Source: Stropharia rugosoannulata
Taxonomy: Eukaryota > Basidiomycota > Agaricomycetes > Agaricales > Strophariaceae
Reading direction: 5' to 3'
DNA: 64,000 bases
Assembly: GCA_028532985.1 (NCBI GenBank)
Contig: JANCIK010000002.1
Coordinates: 1,922,001 to 1,986,000 of the forward strand
Shown here piece after piece: positions 1 through 9,555 of the stretch. The translations under genes and the position numbers were made by a program. Within the stretch, counting starts at the first letter, position 1, and every line of letters starts with the position of its first letter. The notes under the pieces are model-generated. The model ran no database searches. It was given only the letters and a program-made list of their open reading frames with translations, and was not told the DNA's origin.

Positions 1-70
1 GTGGGCAGTGTTTGCTAAACCTTTGCTCGACGCTCGAGGTGTGAACACCATTATACAACACTGAACAGCT

Positions 71-932
71 ATGACGGACGTTGAATCCACTCAGCCCGCT
101 ACCGAGGAACATGTAGGAACACCCGTCGAGGATGGCGATGATGCTGAATCTAATGTTGGCTTCTAACTTGATCAATATCCAGCGCGTTGACTCATTGTAA
201 TTACTGCAGGAAATCCTATTAATGAAGCAGAGGGTTGCCGAAATGGAGAGGGAGGCAAACAAGCTGCGAGAACTGCAAGCGGCCGCTGAACAGGAACACT
301 CGGCCGAAGACAATGGTGGATCAATGGAAACTGACGATGATAAGGCCAACACTGACAGCAGAAGTGTATACGTCGGCAATGTGGGTCGTGTACACGTTAT
401 TGGCAAGGCTCTATGTTGACACTCGACATGTAACAGGTCGATTATGGGGCCACCCCAGAAGAAATTCAAGGCCACTTCCAAGCTTGCGGCACGATTAACA
501 GAGTAACAATTCTTTGCGATAAGTTCACAGGTCATCCAAAAGGGTCAGTTTCACATACCGCAGCGTCGCTGTCTTCTGATCATTTGTTTCAGTTATGCAT
601 ATGTTGAATTTTCAGAACCTGAGCACATTGATGCCGCTCTTGCCCTTGACAATTCTCTTTTCCGTGGTAGGCTGATTAAGGTAAGCCATCTGCCTTTCAG
701 TCTTTCGTGTTTTTTTTAAGCTCATCACCCTTTAATCAGGTCACCGCGAAACGCACGAATGTGCCCGGCTTTAACCGCGGGCGAGGCAGGGGCAGGCCAG
801 GTTATAGAGGTGGTTATCGTGGCTATGCGGGCTATAGCCCATATCGTGGCAGCCGCGGAAGGTGAGTTGCTTTTAGAACCGCTGTTTCTATTTTTCTTAT
901 CCATCTGTAGGGGCCGAGGTCGCGGATACTGA
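71..932 (+). CDS. pab2: Polyadenylate-binding nuclear protein 2 (PABPN1/Pab2-like)
   Basis: Nuclear poly(A)-binding protein expected to bind nascent poly(A) tails and act in polyadenylation and RNA turnover. About six exons are visible. An acidic N-terminus is followed by a coiled-coil stretch with the family signature ([19 protein letters not shown]), then one RRM: RNP2 is SVYVGNV and RNP1 is KGYAYVEF, with [14 protein letters not shown] between them. The C-terminus is RGG-like ([19 protein letters not shown]), as in PABPN1 and fission yeast Pab2. The start at 71 heads an acidic exon ([14 protein letters not shown]). Its donor near 154 is a weak GTTGGC, so the first splice junction is the least certain part. 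The later junctions all restore frame across the RRM. Neighbouring bL19m lies downstream on the same strand. Confidence 0.87.
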
Positions 933-1284
933 ATAATAGTCAATTAAATAATTGATCCACACATTTTCAGGCGCCTTTCGTATCGAGATTATACCTCTTA
1001 ACGAAAGATCGATATTCTTCCACTCAGTTATTTCATCTGCTTTTCTACTGTACGATACCAAAATTCGCAGGCCTGAGTACACTACCATAAACTGCTGGTT
1101 CTGACCTTGTTGTCCTTTAACTTACAACAGTAATATTTATTGCACCTTCAATTTGCGGAATTGCTGTTCAGACTACTTTTTTTCACTGGTTGATGTAACA
1201 AAAATTGGACGTTTACGTAAGCGACTTTGGGAGAGTAAGTGGCCGTGCCAACTTTGCTTGTAAGTGTCTACCACGTCGGACGCG
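933..1284. other. Intergenic spacer pab2 to bL19m
   Basis: About 350 bp between the RRM gene and the ribosomal protein gene. It is AT-rich compared with the flanking coding sequence. I see no supported gene, RNA or repeat in it; it should hold the 3' UTR of the first gene and the promoter of the second. Confidence 0.6.
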
Positions 1285-1812
1285 ATGCTCTCCAACGTAT
1301 GCCGGGCGTCTGCCCGTCTTATGTCGACAACTACTCAGGCCTCTACTAAGGCTGCAACTGCGCCATACCCATTCTCGAAAACTGCTTTAACACCTCCCCC
1401 AATGCCAGGAAGCACCACCCCCGCTCTACAAAAAGGCAAGGGCCTCATGCAGCACCTGCACCAGAACCTCTTTACGCCGGAGAAGAAAGCCATGATGAAC
1501 GAGCTCTTCTCAAGAAAGTCGCCGAAGCAACTGCGCGTCGGAAGCATCGTATCTGTCGTATCAGAGCAGGCGCCTACGCTGTTCAACGGCGTGCTTATTG
1601 CTGTCCGCCGACGCGGGCCCGACTCGTCCATCCGCGTCCGCAATATCCTTAACCGGACAGGGATCGAAATGCAGTTCTTCGTCAACTCACCTGGCTTGAA
1701 AGAGATCAAGGTGCTGCGCCCGCCACCAGGTGGCCGCATGAAGAGGGCCAAGCTGTTCTACCTGCGTGATTCGCCGGACAAGATGAGCATGCTTGCTGGG
1801 GGCAAGCACTAG
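1285..1812 (+). CDS. Mitochondrial large-subunit ribosomal protein bL19m
   Basis: Intron-free gene for a 175-residue protein. Component of the mitochondrial ribosome large subunit (bL19 family). The N-terminal ~45 residues look like a mitochondrial presequence (MLSNVCRASARLMSTTTQ, rich in S, T, R and A, no acidic residues). The rest matches the bL19 fold: a basic helix (MNELFSRKSPKQLRVGSIV), then a beta-barrel with FNGVLIAVRRRGPDSSIRVR and RTGIEMQFFVNSPGLKEI, ending in RAKLFYLRDSPDKM. The ATG at 1285 is chosen because the frame open upstream has only a GTG at 1264 and the presequence starts cleanly here. The C-terminal half uses strongly G/C-ending codons. Confidence 0.92.
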   Translation: MLSNVCRASARLMSTTTQASTKAATAPYPFSKTALTPPPMPGSTTPALQKGKGLMQHLHQNLFTPEKKAMMNELFSRKSPKQLRVGSIVSVVSEQAPTLFNGVLIAVRRRGPDSSIRVRNILNRTGIEMQFFVNSPGLKEIKVLRPPPGGRMKRAKLFYLRDSPDKMSMLAGGKH

Positions 1813-2329
1813 CCGGTGAGCAACAACTTTACATGTACCTGCCGTCCATCCTAGACTCATCTTTTCGGTTCGCGGACACAGTAATTATCTACCCTATAAA
1901 CTATATGCATAATACAAACGCCTTGTCCCGGATGAATGAATGAATGAATGGATGCAGGGCTCTTGAAAATTGAAATGGGAGATGAACTTTGCCGCCCATT
2001 TTGCTCGGTCGCGCAGAGACGCTGTGTCTTTAGAGGGGCCTGGAGTAAGAGTGGCAACGACTGCAGTTCTTGCCATAAGTATACCTAATCTCGGTATTAG
2101 CACATGTGTACATTCAATTGCCTAGATAAAGTTCTCGATGTTTCTGTCGTTAACGTTGTTGTCTCTCTTGTGTAAATTGAATCCTAGTCGTTGACTGCGG
2201 TGATAGACGATGAATGAGGCAGAAGTATAGTCTGGAGCATCTTGCCGTTTAGGGCACAATCCACTTGGCTCCCATTAGGTCATAGGCGGTGGCCGCGGGC
2301 GGCGCGCAGCTTTCACTCTTCCTCATTCT
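1813..2329. other. Intergenic spacer with a tetranucleotide run
   Basis: About 515 bp between bL19m and the Ivy1-like gene. It contains a short GAAT microsatellite (1932-1950). No gene is supported; open frames here are short and lack homology cues. Confidence 0.6.
1932..1950. repeat. Short (GAAT)n microsatellite
   Basis: Four to five tandem copies of ATGA/GAAT lie directly in the spacer. This is a simple repeat with no evident function. Confidence 0.8.
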
Positions 2330-4297
2330 ATGGCGATGGCACGCAATCGAGCTGGTTCTCTGCGAGGGCCCGCATTTGATTCCGGCAAACGTAATATGTC
2401 TCCAGGCCCGCCCTCGCCCACCTTCTCAGACACGACACATGCTTCAGCGATGAACTTTGGCGCAAATGGGCCAGGCAAGATCATCACCCGCGCTAATTTG
2501 AAGGCTAGCCTGCAAGCGTACGAAGACGTGAGGACCCTTACTATACTCCGTGCACAATAGTCTATCGGGCAGCCCTGATCATGCGCCGATTCTAGCTCGT
2601 GAACAGCAGCGCAGCGTATCGCAAGGCGCTTATCGCCATGTCTAAGGCGACGGGTGGGCTCGCGGACGCCTTGCAGCGATGTAGTGGGTTAGTCATATAT
2701 CAGTTCCTCCCCCTCGCGCACACGCCGCCCTGCTCACACCCACTGGTCTCAGTTTGAAGGGGCCGACGTACGAAGCTGGCACTCGCCTCCAAGCGGCCTC
2801 AGGAGTGCATCACCTCATTGGCAATCTCTGGCATGTCCTAGTGCGTGGCCGTCTCACTCACGTCTCGTCACCCACTGAATTGGGCTGCGCAATAGTCTGA
2901 ATCACTCTATAACGACTTTGAACGGCCCCTGAGACAGCACCTGGAGGGGTACCGAAACGTCGTCACCGTGTGTCGCTGCGCTCGTGGCCCCTTTTGCACA
3001 GCTCTGACAAGTCTGTACATAGGAACGCTCGCAGAATTATGAGAAGGCGCTGCGCGAGAAGAGCCGTGTCATCAGAGAGACGGAGACGCGCAGCATGAAC
3101 AAGAAGCAGAGGAGTAAGGGGACAACGACATGTGCTTTTACGACATTCCCGCTGATATGTTTCTGTCCAGATCTGCAGAGTTTCAGAGAAGCGCTGTCCG
3201 TCCTCCAGCGGCAGGTCGACGAGCTGGACGAGCTGAAGTCTGCGCACTACCAGCAGATCGTCGAGCACGAGGAAGAGATATGGCACACGGTGCAGAACAA
3301 AGTGCGTACCCCCCCGTCCGTCCACGCCCTCGCTCGATGACACCGCCTCATGCCCTGCACTCCCTCCCAGGTGTGCGTTCTAGTGCGCTCTGAAATGGAT
3401 GTCTTTGATCGGGTTACTTCCAAGGCGTAAGTGATGTCATTGCAGCGCAGGGCCCAGCTACTGCTGACACCGTCCATGGGCAGCTCGGACCCCGTCATCG
3501 AGCCGATGCTGCAGTCCGTCCCAGACCCATTCGACTCGTATGGCCCCCCACAGGCCGACGACCAGATCTTCAGCATCCTCGCGCCGCTGTCCATCATGAC
3601 CGGCGTGTCCACCGCGTCTTCGAGCCCTATGGCCGGCACCCCAGAGGGCGGCGGCGGCGGCGTCTCTGCACTCCCGGCCTCCTCCGCCACGCACAAAATT
3701 ACGTCCTGGCTCCCTGGGACGAGCGGCATCGCGTTCAGCCCAGACACGACCTCGTGGGCGGGCGCCACGTCGCCGTCGTCCACGCCCCCGCGGTCCAGCT
3801 CGCCACCCGTCTCGCCGCGGTCACCGCCCGCGTCACCTCCGAACGGCGGCACGACGCCCACACCCGCGACGCGCCGGCACACGGTGTCCGGTGCGCCGCG
3901 CAAGCCCGAGGCATCCAAGCTGCGGTCAGTGCTCTCGCCCATCGGGGAGGTAGGCGGCGGCGGCACGGGCGTAGGTATAACCGGCGTGCTCGCCGGGCCG
4001 TCGAGCGTACCTGCGTCGCGGCAGCAGACGTCGCCGCTCCCGCCGATCGTGACGACGGCGGCACCCGACCTCGAAGTCGGGTGGGGGTTTACGTCGTACG
4101 GACAGTCGCCGTACGATGCGAGCGTGGACCAGGACGGACAGCGGACCCCACGGACCTCGACGCTGTTCGCGTTGGAGGAGGCGCCGGCGCCACCGCCTGG
4201 AGCAGCGGACGCGACTACGCCCACAAGCGCGGCCACCTCACGTACTGGCACATACAGCACATACGAGCACAATCTCACAGCACATATACCTAAGTAG
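2330..4297 (+). CDS. Ivy1-like IMD/BAR-domain phospholipid-binding protein
   Basis: Predicted membrane-binding helical protein resembling yeast Ivy1, which binds phosphoinositides and Ypt7 at the vacuole. At least seven exons join in frame. A short Ser/Pro N-terminus is followed by a helical domain starting ITRANLKASLQAYEDLVNSS and running through YRKALIAMSKATGGLADAL, then a coiled-coil (LQSFREALSVLQRQVDELD). After it comes the conserved linker SDPVIEPMLQSVPDPFDSYG. The last ~230 residues are Pro/Ser/Thr/Gly-rich and probably disordered. The last intron (about 3428-3481) is placed so that KA joins SDPVIEP; the nearer AG at ~3449 would give an implausibly short intron. Ivy1 assignment rests on the recalled domain pattern; another fungal I-BAR protein is possible. 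Confidence 0.72.
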
Positions 4298-4636
4298 CAC
4301 CTATCAGCAGGGCCCAGGCTCAGCAGCAGCAGCGCCGCCGCCGCCGCCCTTATTCTGAATTCACGACCATTCCCGATCTGTATACATGTATTACTCTCCC
4401 TATTATCCCTAGCCACCACACTCGGTTCGCGTACTGCAAAATTCAAATTACCCTTCCTATGCCTGCTTTCGGTACATACATACATACCTTTTAGCGGCGC
4501 CTCGCGCTCCGGAACGACGGTAACATTAAACATTCACGATAACATTAAACATTTAGTGCGCGATACGCCGCGCGCATCGCAATTGGCGCCGTCCCGCGAA
4601 GGTAGGTGTGGGCGCTGGGTCGCCTGTGGCGTGCGG

Positions 4637-7388
4637 CTATTCCTCGGTCTCGGTGTCACCCGCCTTGGCTTTGGGTTGGGAATTAGGGTTGGGTTGGGAG
4701 TCGGTTTTGGGTTTTGTGCGCGGTGCGATTCCGTACTCGGCGAGCGCGGCGTCGCCCGCGGGTGCAGGGCTCCTGAAGAGCAGGTCGGCGCCGCCGCCGG
4801 TCTTGGGAAAGGCGATGACGTCGCGGATGGACTGTGTGTTGCACAGGATCGCCATGAGCCGGTCGAAGCCTGTAAAATGTAGAATGTAAATGTAAACAGC
4901 AAAACAAAAACAAAAACCATGACGCGCCTAGAGCGATCCCACCGTGCGGGGGTGCGCCGCAGCGGAGTGCGTGCAGGAGCTGCTCGAACGGCTCCTTCTC
5001 GCGGGCGTCGAGCTGTCCGGAACGGGGACCGCAAAGATAACATAACACAAAATAGAGTGTGGGCGGCCAACAGCCGTCAGTCAGTCAATCAATGAATCGA
5101 AGGCGCGCAAAGACAAAGATAGTCAGGTCACAGAAGAGGATAAAAATCACATAAATCAAAGAACAGAAGGCGAGTCAAAGTCAGCACACGCAATCGGACA
5201 GGAACCGGCGCGATTGAATAGAGTGTAGAAAAAAATAGAAAAAATGACAGAAGAGAATAGAGTGAAAGACAGAGCGATATTTTTAGCAGTCAGTTAAGCG
5301 CGGGAAGGGTGGTGGGTGTTGGGACGCACCTGCAGAATATGGGTGAAGATGTGGTCCTGCATGGTGGCGTCGTGCACGCGCACGGAGCCGCCTCCAATCT
5401 CCACCCCGTTCAAGACGAGGTCGTAGTGCTGCCCGCGCACCTGCCGTGCCGGAGGCCCGAGGTCAGCGTGTTGCTTGTGGGAGACCAAGTCAAGGAACGG
5501 CGGAGGCGCACCTCTTCGATGGGCCCAGCGAAAAGCTTGGGCACATCTTCCCACATGGGCGCGGTGAACGGGTGATGGGAGCTGCTCCAGCGGCCGTGCG
5601 CGAGGCGGTCCTTGTCTTCGTCTGCCCGCGTGAACAGCGGGAACTCGGTCACCCAGAGAAAGTGCGGCTCTGACGGGAGCACGAGCGCGCCTGCAATGGA
5701 GTCAGTGGGTGCCACAGAGGGATGAGATCGGACTGACCTGTGCTCTGGGCGTGCTCTGCGAGCTGGAGGCGCACACGGCCGAGGGCGGTAGAGCCGCCCT
5801 GGGGCCAGCGCGGGCGGGATGAGAGCCAGACATCGTCGCCGGGGCGGAGGTCGAGAGCGCTATTTATGGCGGCGCAGTCATGTGCGCTGACGTCGGGCGC
5901 GACGTGGGAAGCGAGGGTGCTGGCGAGAAGCCAGGAGTCGCAGTTGGCAGCGTCAAGGGTGAGGCGCTCCTGGGTAAAAGATGGGTCAAAAATGAACGGG
6001 AAAATGAATAGGCGTGGGTGAGCGCACGGTGTTGTCGGGCGGGACGACGGCGCGGGAGGCGGCGGCGAAGGGAGACGCGGAGCGGACGACGATTGCGTCG
6101 AGGACGGTGTGGGGTGGTGATGGGTGATTGGCAGGCAGGAGATCTGAGATAGTGATGATCTGGGTAGGAGATTAAAGCGATGCCGTAGGGACGGAGGGGA
6201 AGACGTACGTGTAGGGGAAAGCGAGTGTCCGGCTTATCAGATCCGAACTGGGCAGAGTTATGATTAAGATATGTGGGAAGGGACACGGGGGGAAGCACGT
6301 ACGCGTGTCATTGCTTCATTGTAGGTGAGTACGTGGAAGGGGGTGGGGAGATCGACGGCCAGCTGGACCTTCCAGATTTTGCGAACCAGGTGCTCGGTGA
6401 CGTCGCGGACCTCGTGGCCGCCGATTCTCCAAGGCGAAGGGGGCAGATCTGAGTGTGGGCCCCATGAAACAAAAGCCATTTCGAGATCGACCTGGGTGAA
6501 TTCTGGCTGCCTGTCCTTGCGGCCATCCTCGTCGCGGAAGCATTTTGCGATTTGATAGTACTTGTCTACTGCGCCTGAGCAGATGAGCATCTGTTTTGGC
6601 TGCTGGGGCGACTGAGCGAGTGCGTAGAAGACGGGGGGCGCGTGTGCGGAGGCAGGACGGGCGGGGACGAGGAACTCGCGTGCGCCCTCCGGGGACGAGC
6701 GGAGAAGAGCCGGGGTCTCGACCTCTGTGAAGCCGCGGTCATGGAGGGCATTGCGAATGAGATGCGCGACGTCGCTTCGTTTTTTGAGATTGTGGGAGAG
6801 GACGGATCTGCGGAGGTCGAGATAGCGGTAGCGCGCACGGAGTTCTTCGGTCGGCTGGGGAGATGGGCAGGTGACGTAGTGGGAAGGAAAAGGGACGCAC
6901 CAGGTTGAAATTATTGGAGGGGACAAAGGGCAGATGGGGGTCGGCGGGGTTGAGGAGACGGACGGAGTGGACGAGGACGTCGATCGCGCCGGTGTTTTGC
7001 TGGAAAAGGCAAGGTGAGCACGGGAGGACGGCGGGGCAAGGGACGCACGTCTTTCTGGGCGGCGGGGGGCCGGAGCGCGACGGTGCCGTGTACGAGGACG
7101 GTGGACTCGAGGGGGAAGTGGGCGAGGTCCGGGGCAGTGGCAGGGTCTGCGAGGAGCTGTGTGGTGCCATGCGAGTCCTTGAGACCGAAAAACGACTTGT
7201 TGATCGTCTTCATTTTGCTGGCAGACGGGGATGAGCGTATGTATGTGTGTGCGGGAGGGGACGTACCGTTCGGGCAGCAGCCAGCCAGCGAGAACGACGC
7301 GCTTTCCAACATCTTTTGGGGAGAGGGCGCCGCAGGAGTGAGTGCGCGGGGGGTAGGGGCGTGCGAGGGAGGCAATAGAACGCAGCAT
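4637..7388 (-). CDS. MSD1: Aspartyl-tRNA synthetase, mitochondrial (class II)
   Basis: Charges mitochondrial tRNA-Asp. The N-terminus ([19 protein letters not shown]) looks like a mitochondrial presequence and leads into the OB-fold anticodon-binding domain ([39 protein letters not shown]). Class II catalytic features follow: [32 protein letters not shown], the motif 2 loop [20 protein letters not shown], then HHPFTAPM, and motif 3 [14 protein letters not shown]. The typical bacterial/mitochondrial insertion domain sits between motifs 2 and 3 with several introns. The C-terminus has an unusual polar tail ([20 protein letters not shown]). One intron (5013-5329) is much longer than all others in the window. 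Head-to-head with the F-box-like gene across 72 bp. Confidence 0.9.
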
Positions 7389-7425
7389 AGAGGGAGTTGT
7401 GATGGATTCGCACGGGGCGTGTGGC

Positions 7426-7433
7426 TATAAATA
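7426..7433 (+). promoter_or_regulatory. TATA-like element upstream of the F-box-like gene
   Basis: TATAAATA lies 28 bp before the ATG of the F-box-like gene, in the 72-bp gap shared with the divergent Asp-tRNA synthetase gene. If it is used, the leader of the plus-strand mRNA would be only a few nucleotides long. Position is seen; function is inferred. Confidence 0.4.
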
Positions 7434-7460
7434 CGCGGGGGCTGCTGGTGCTCTGCAACC

Positions 7461-8410
7461 ATGGCCCTCCCCGTAGAGATCCTCGACCACATCGCTGCCG
7501 GCCTCAACCGCCGCAGCCTCCTCGCCCTCGCCACCGCAGACTCCACCTGCTACCGCGTGGCACAGCGCCGCCTCTACCGCTCCCTCGCACTCGACGCCCG
7601 CGCACTCCCCTGCCTCTTCACCCTCGCTGCACGCCCAGACATCGCCCGCCACGTCCGCGCATTCTCCATCCGCATTCCAGACGACGCCCTCCTCCTCGCA
7701 CCCGTCTTCCGCGCCCTCACCCGCGCACTCACTCACATGTCCGAGCTCGTCTCCCTCGACATCGCCCTCAACCACGCTGCCTCTGCCGCAATGCGCACCC
7801 CCCCCGCAGCACGCTTCCACGCCCTGCGCTCCTGCTCCGTCGCCTTCCCCCTCGACGACCACCTCGCCGACTTTCTCTCAAAGGCTCCCCGTCTGCGCGA
7901 GCTCCACATCCACTCCCCCGACCCCCCGCGGCCCCTGCCCCCGGCCGCCCTGCCCCTCCTCGAGCACTTCTCCGGGCCCTCCCACATCGCACACGCCATC
8001 GTCCCAGGACGCCCCGTCCACGACATCCACCTCACATCCGGCGACCTCACAGAGGACCTCGCTGTCGCCCTCGCTGCCTCCACCGCACCCATCCGCATCC
8101 TCGCAGCCGCAACCAGCTCCCAGTCATTCGCCCTTCTCACTGCCCTCTCCCGCTCCATGCAGCACCTCGTCCACCTCCGCATCGTCACCTACAACTTTAC
8201 TGACCCTCCCGATCTCGTGAGTTCTCTCTCCGCTTTCCGTTCTTCCGCTCTCCTCACCTCTGTCTTCAGTCGTATTTCAAAAAGGTCACAGACGCTCTCG
8301 CCGCCTTTCCTCATCTCCAGTCCTGCGAGATCTGGGGGCTCCATTGGGTCGCGTCTCGCAAGTCGCGCTCTCGCAAGCACTCCCTCCGCCGCTCCTCCTC
8401 TTCCTCATAG
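7461..8410 (+). CDS. F-box-like protein, uncharacterised
   Basis: Two exons encode about 299 residues. The N-terminus MALPVEILDHIAAGLNRRSL, then LALATADSTCYRVAQRRLYR, fits an F-box: LPxEIL, helices, then a leucine/arginine stretch. Such proteins usually recruit substrates to SCF ubiquitin ligases through Skp1. The rest is leucine-rich and helical without motifs I can name. The intron at 8217-8269 joins TDPPDL to SYFKKVTDALAAFPHLQSCE. The protein ends in RKHSLRRSSSSS. Codon use is extreme, with nearly all codons ending in C, more so than any other gene here. The substrate is unknown; lineage-specific F-box-like proteins are abundant in agaricomycetes. Confidence 0.72.
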
Positions 8411-9555
8411 CACAAATCTCATCCCATCTATGTATCTCAGATCATCACAACATAGAATATACCCGTCCTATAATAGCTCCCCGCCCCACCTAGATCTCCA
8501 TCCCCGTGTATGTACCCATAGACCCGTCCTGAAAATTACTCTACTTTATGTACATACATACCTATTTATTATATTCCACGTGTTCAACTTTCTCTCCCGC
8601 TGCTCAGACCGTGCAGGGTCAACAGCCTTTTGAGTTGCCCGTCGCCCGATGTGGGGAACAGACACCGAACCACAGGGTGCTCCGCTGCGTGGCGTCCAGG
8701 GCCCGCGCGACTTGGGCGAATCCCCCCACGGCCGCCGTCTGCGTTGCCAGGTTCCACGCGGTTCAGAATATCTTTTGTCTTTCCGTTCACACTGCATTCT
8801 CTAAATCTAGGCCCCCGCGCACGTTGCACCCACGCGCGCGCGCGCGCAGCACCACCTACTGCTACTGTCGCGCGCTTCGCAGAGTTGGCGACCCGAGGTA
8901 CGCATCCGCATCCGGTTCTGGGGTTAAGGCTCGTTACCGTCAAGGAAGCGCCGTTGCAGGGACGCAGCACGTCCGGAACGCCGTCTAGGGCATGCCGTGA
9001 TCGCTGTTGTTTCTCGTCGCCGTGCGCGTGAGCCGTGATCCTTGTGCTCACGGTCCCTGACTCTGGGACTGGGACTCTGGCTGTGCGAGTCGACTGTCGT
9101 GGGCAGCGACGTTTTAAATTCGTGTCACTGATACTCCTTGGCTACTCCTTGGCTCGTGCGACGCTCTGAATCATTGGCTGGACCCACACTCATTGGGTGC
9201 GAAACCCTGCGAAACCCTTGGCTGGTGTGCGACTCCCTCACCGCCAGGACTTCCTGGGCCCTGGCGGTGTGGGACCTGTCCAGTTCAGGGTTCGTGGCAC
9301 CGACATCAAATTCAATGATCGAACATACACTACTGACACGCGTCCGACCCTTGCCTGTTCACTTCTTTCATTGTCCGCCGTTCACTGAGACCCTGTGTAG
9401 ACCCTCGGCGGAGTTTTCATCTTCTCATCGTCGCGTGCGCTGAGATCAATAGGACTGCACGTGAGACGCGTGAGAGCGTCCCGTGATTTTCTCGTTTCGA
9501 ATCGTCATCGGACTCGCTCGCTTGAAGAAAAGTTACTTGCCAGTGCTATACCGCG
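8411..9555. other. Long intergenic region, no supported gene
   Basis: About 1.1 kb between the F-box-like gene and the RPC34 gene. It holds a (CG)n run near 8832-8848, and a small perfect hairpin CCGTGA/TCACGG around 9030-9055. Short repeated phrases also occur, such as CTCCTTGGCT near 9130-9155. Open frames up to about 155 codons exist on both strands, but none shows a recognisable protein or plausible intron pattern. It may include a long 5' leader for RPC34 or a noncoding transcript. Confidence 0.5.
8832..8848. repeat. (CG)n dinucleotide run
   Basis: An uninterrupted alternating CG tract of about seven to eight units, potentially Z-DNA forming. Simple repeat, no function assigned. Confidence 0.75.

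Noticed and set aside
3428..3449. Very short intron in the Ivy1-like gene
   Set aside because: A 22-24 nt intron is below known fungal minimum sizes. Using the next acceptor (ending ~3481) gives a normal intron and the conserved SDPVIEP join.
3247..4533. 428-codon minus-strand open frame
   Set aside because: It lies opposite the spliced Ivy1-like gene in very GC-rich DNA where stop codons are rare. Its product is low-complexity and shows no domain.
7421..8203. 260-codon Arg/Pro/His-rich frame overlapping the F-box-like gene
   Set aside because: Out-of-frame shadow of the C-ending codon bias; composition is not protein-like.
8584..9051. 155-codon minus-strand frame and overlapping plus-strand frames
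   Set aside because: No domain, no supporting splice structure, in GC-rich DNA with chance open frames on both strands.
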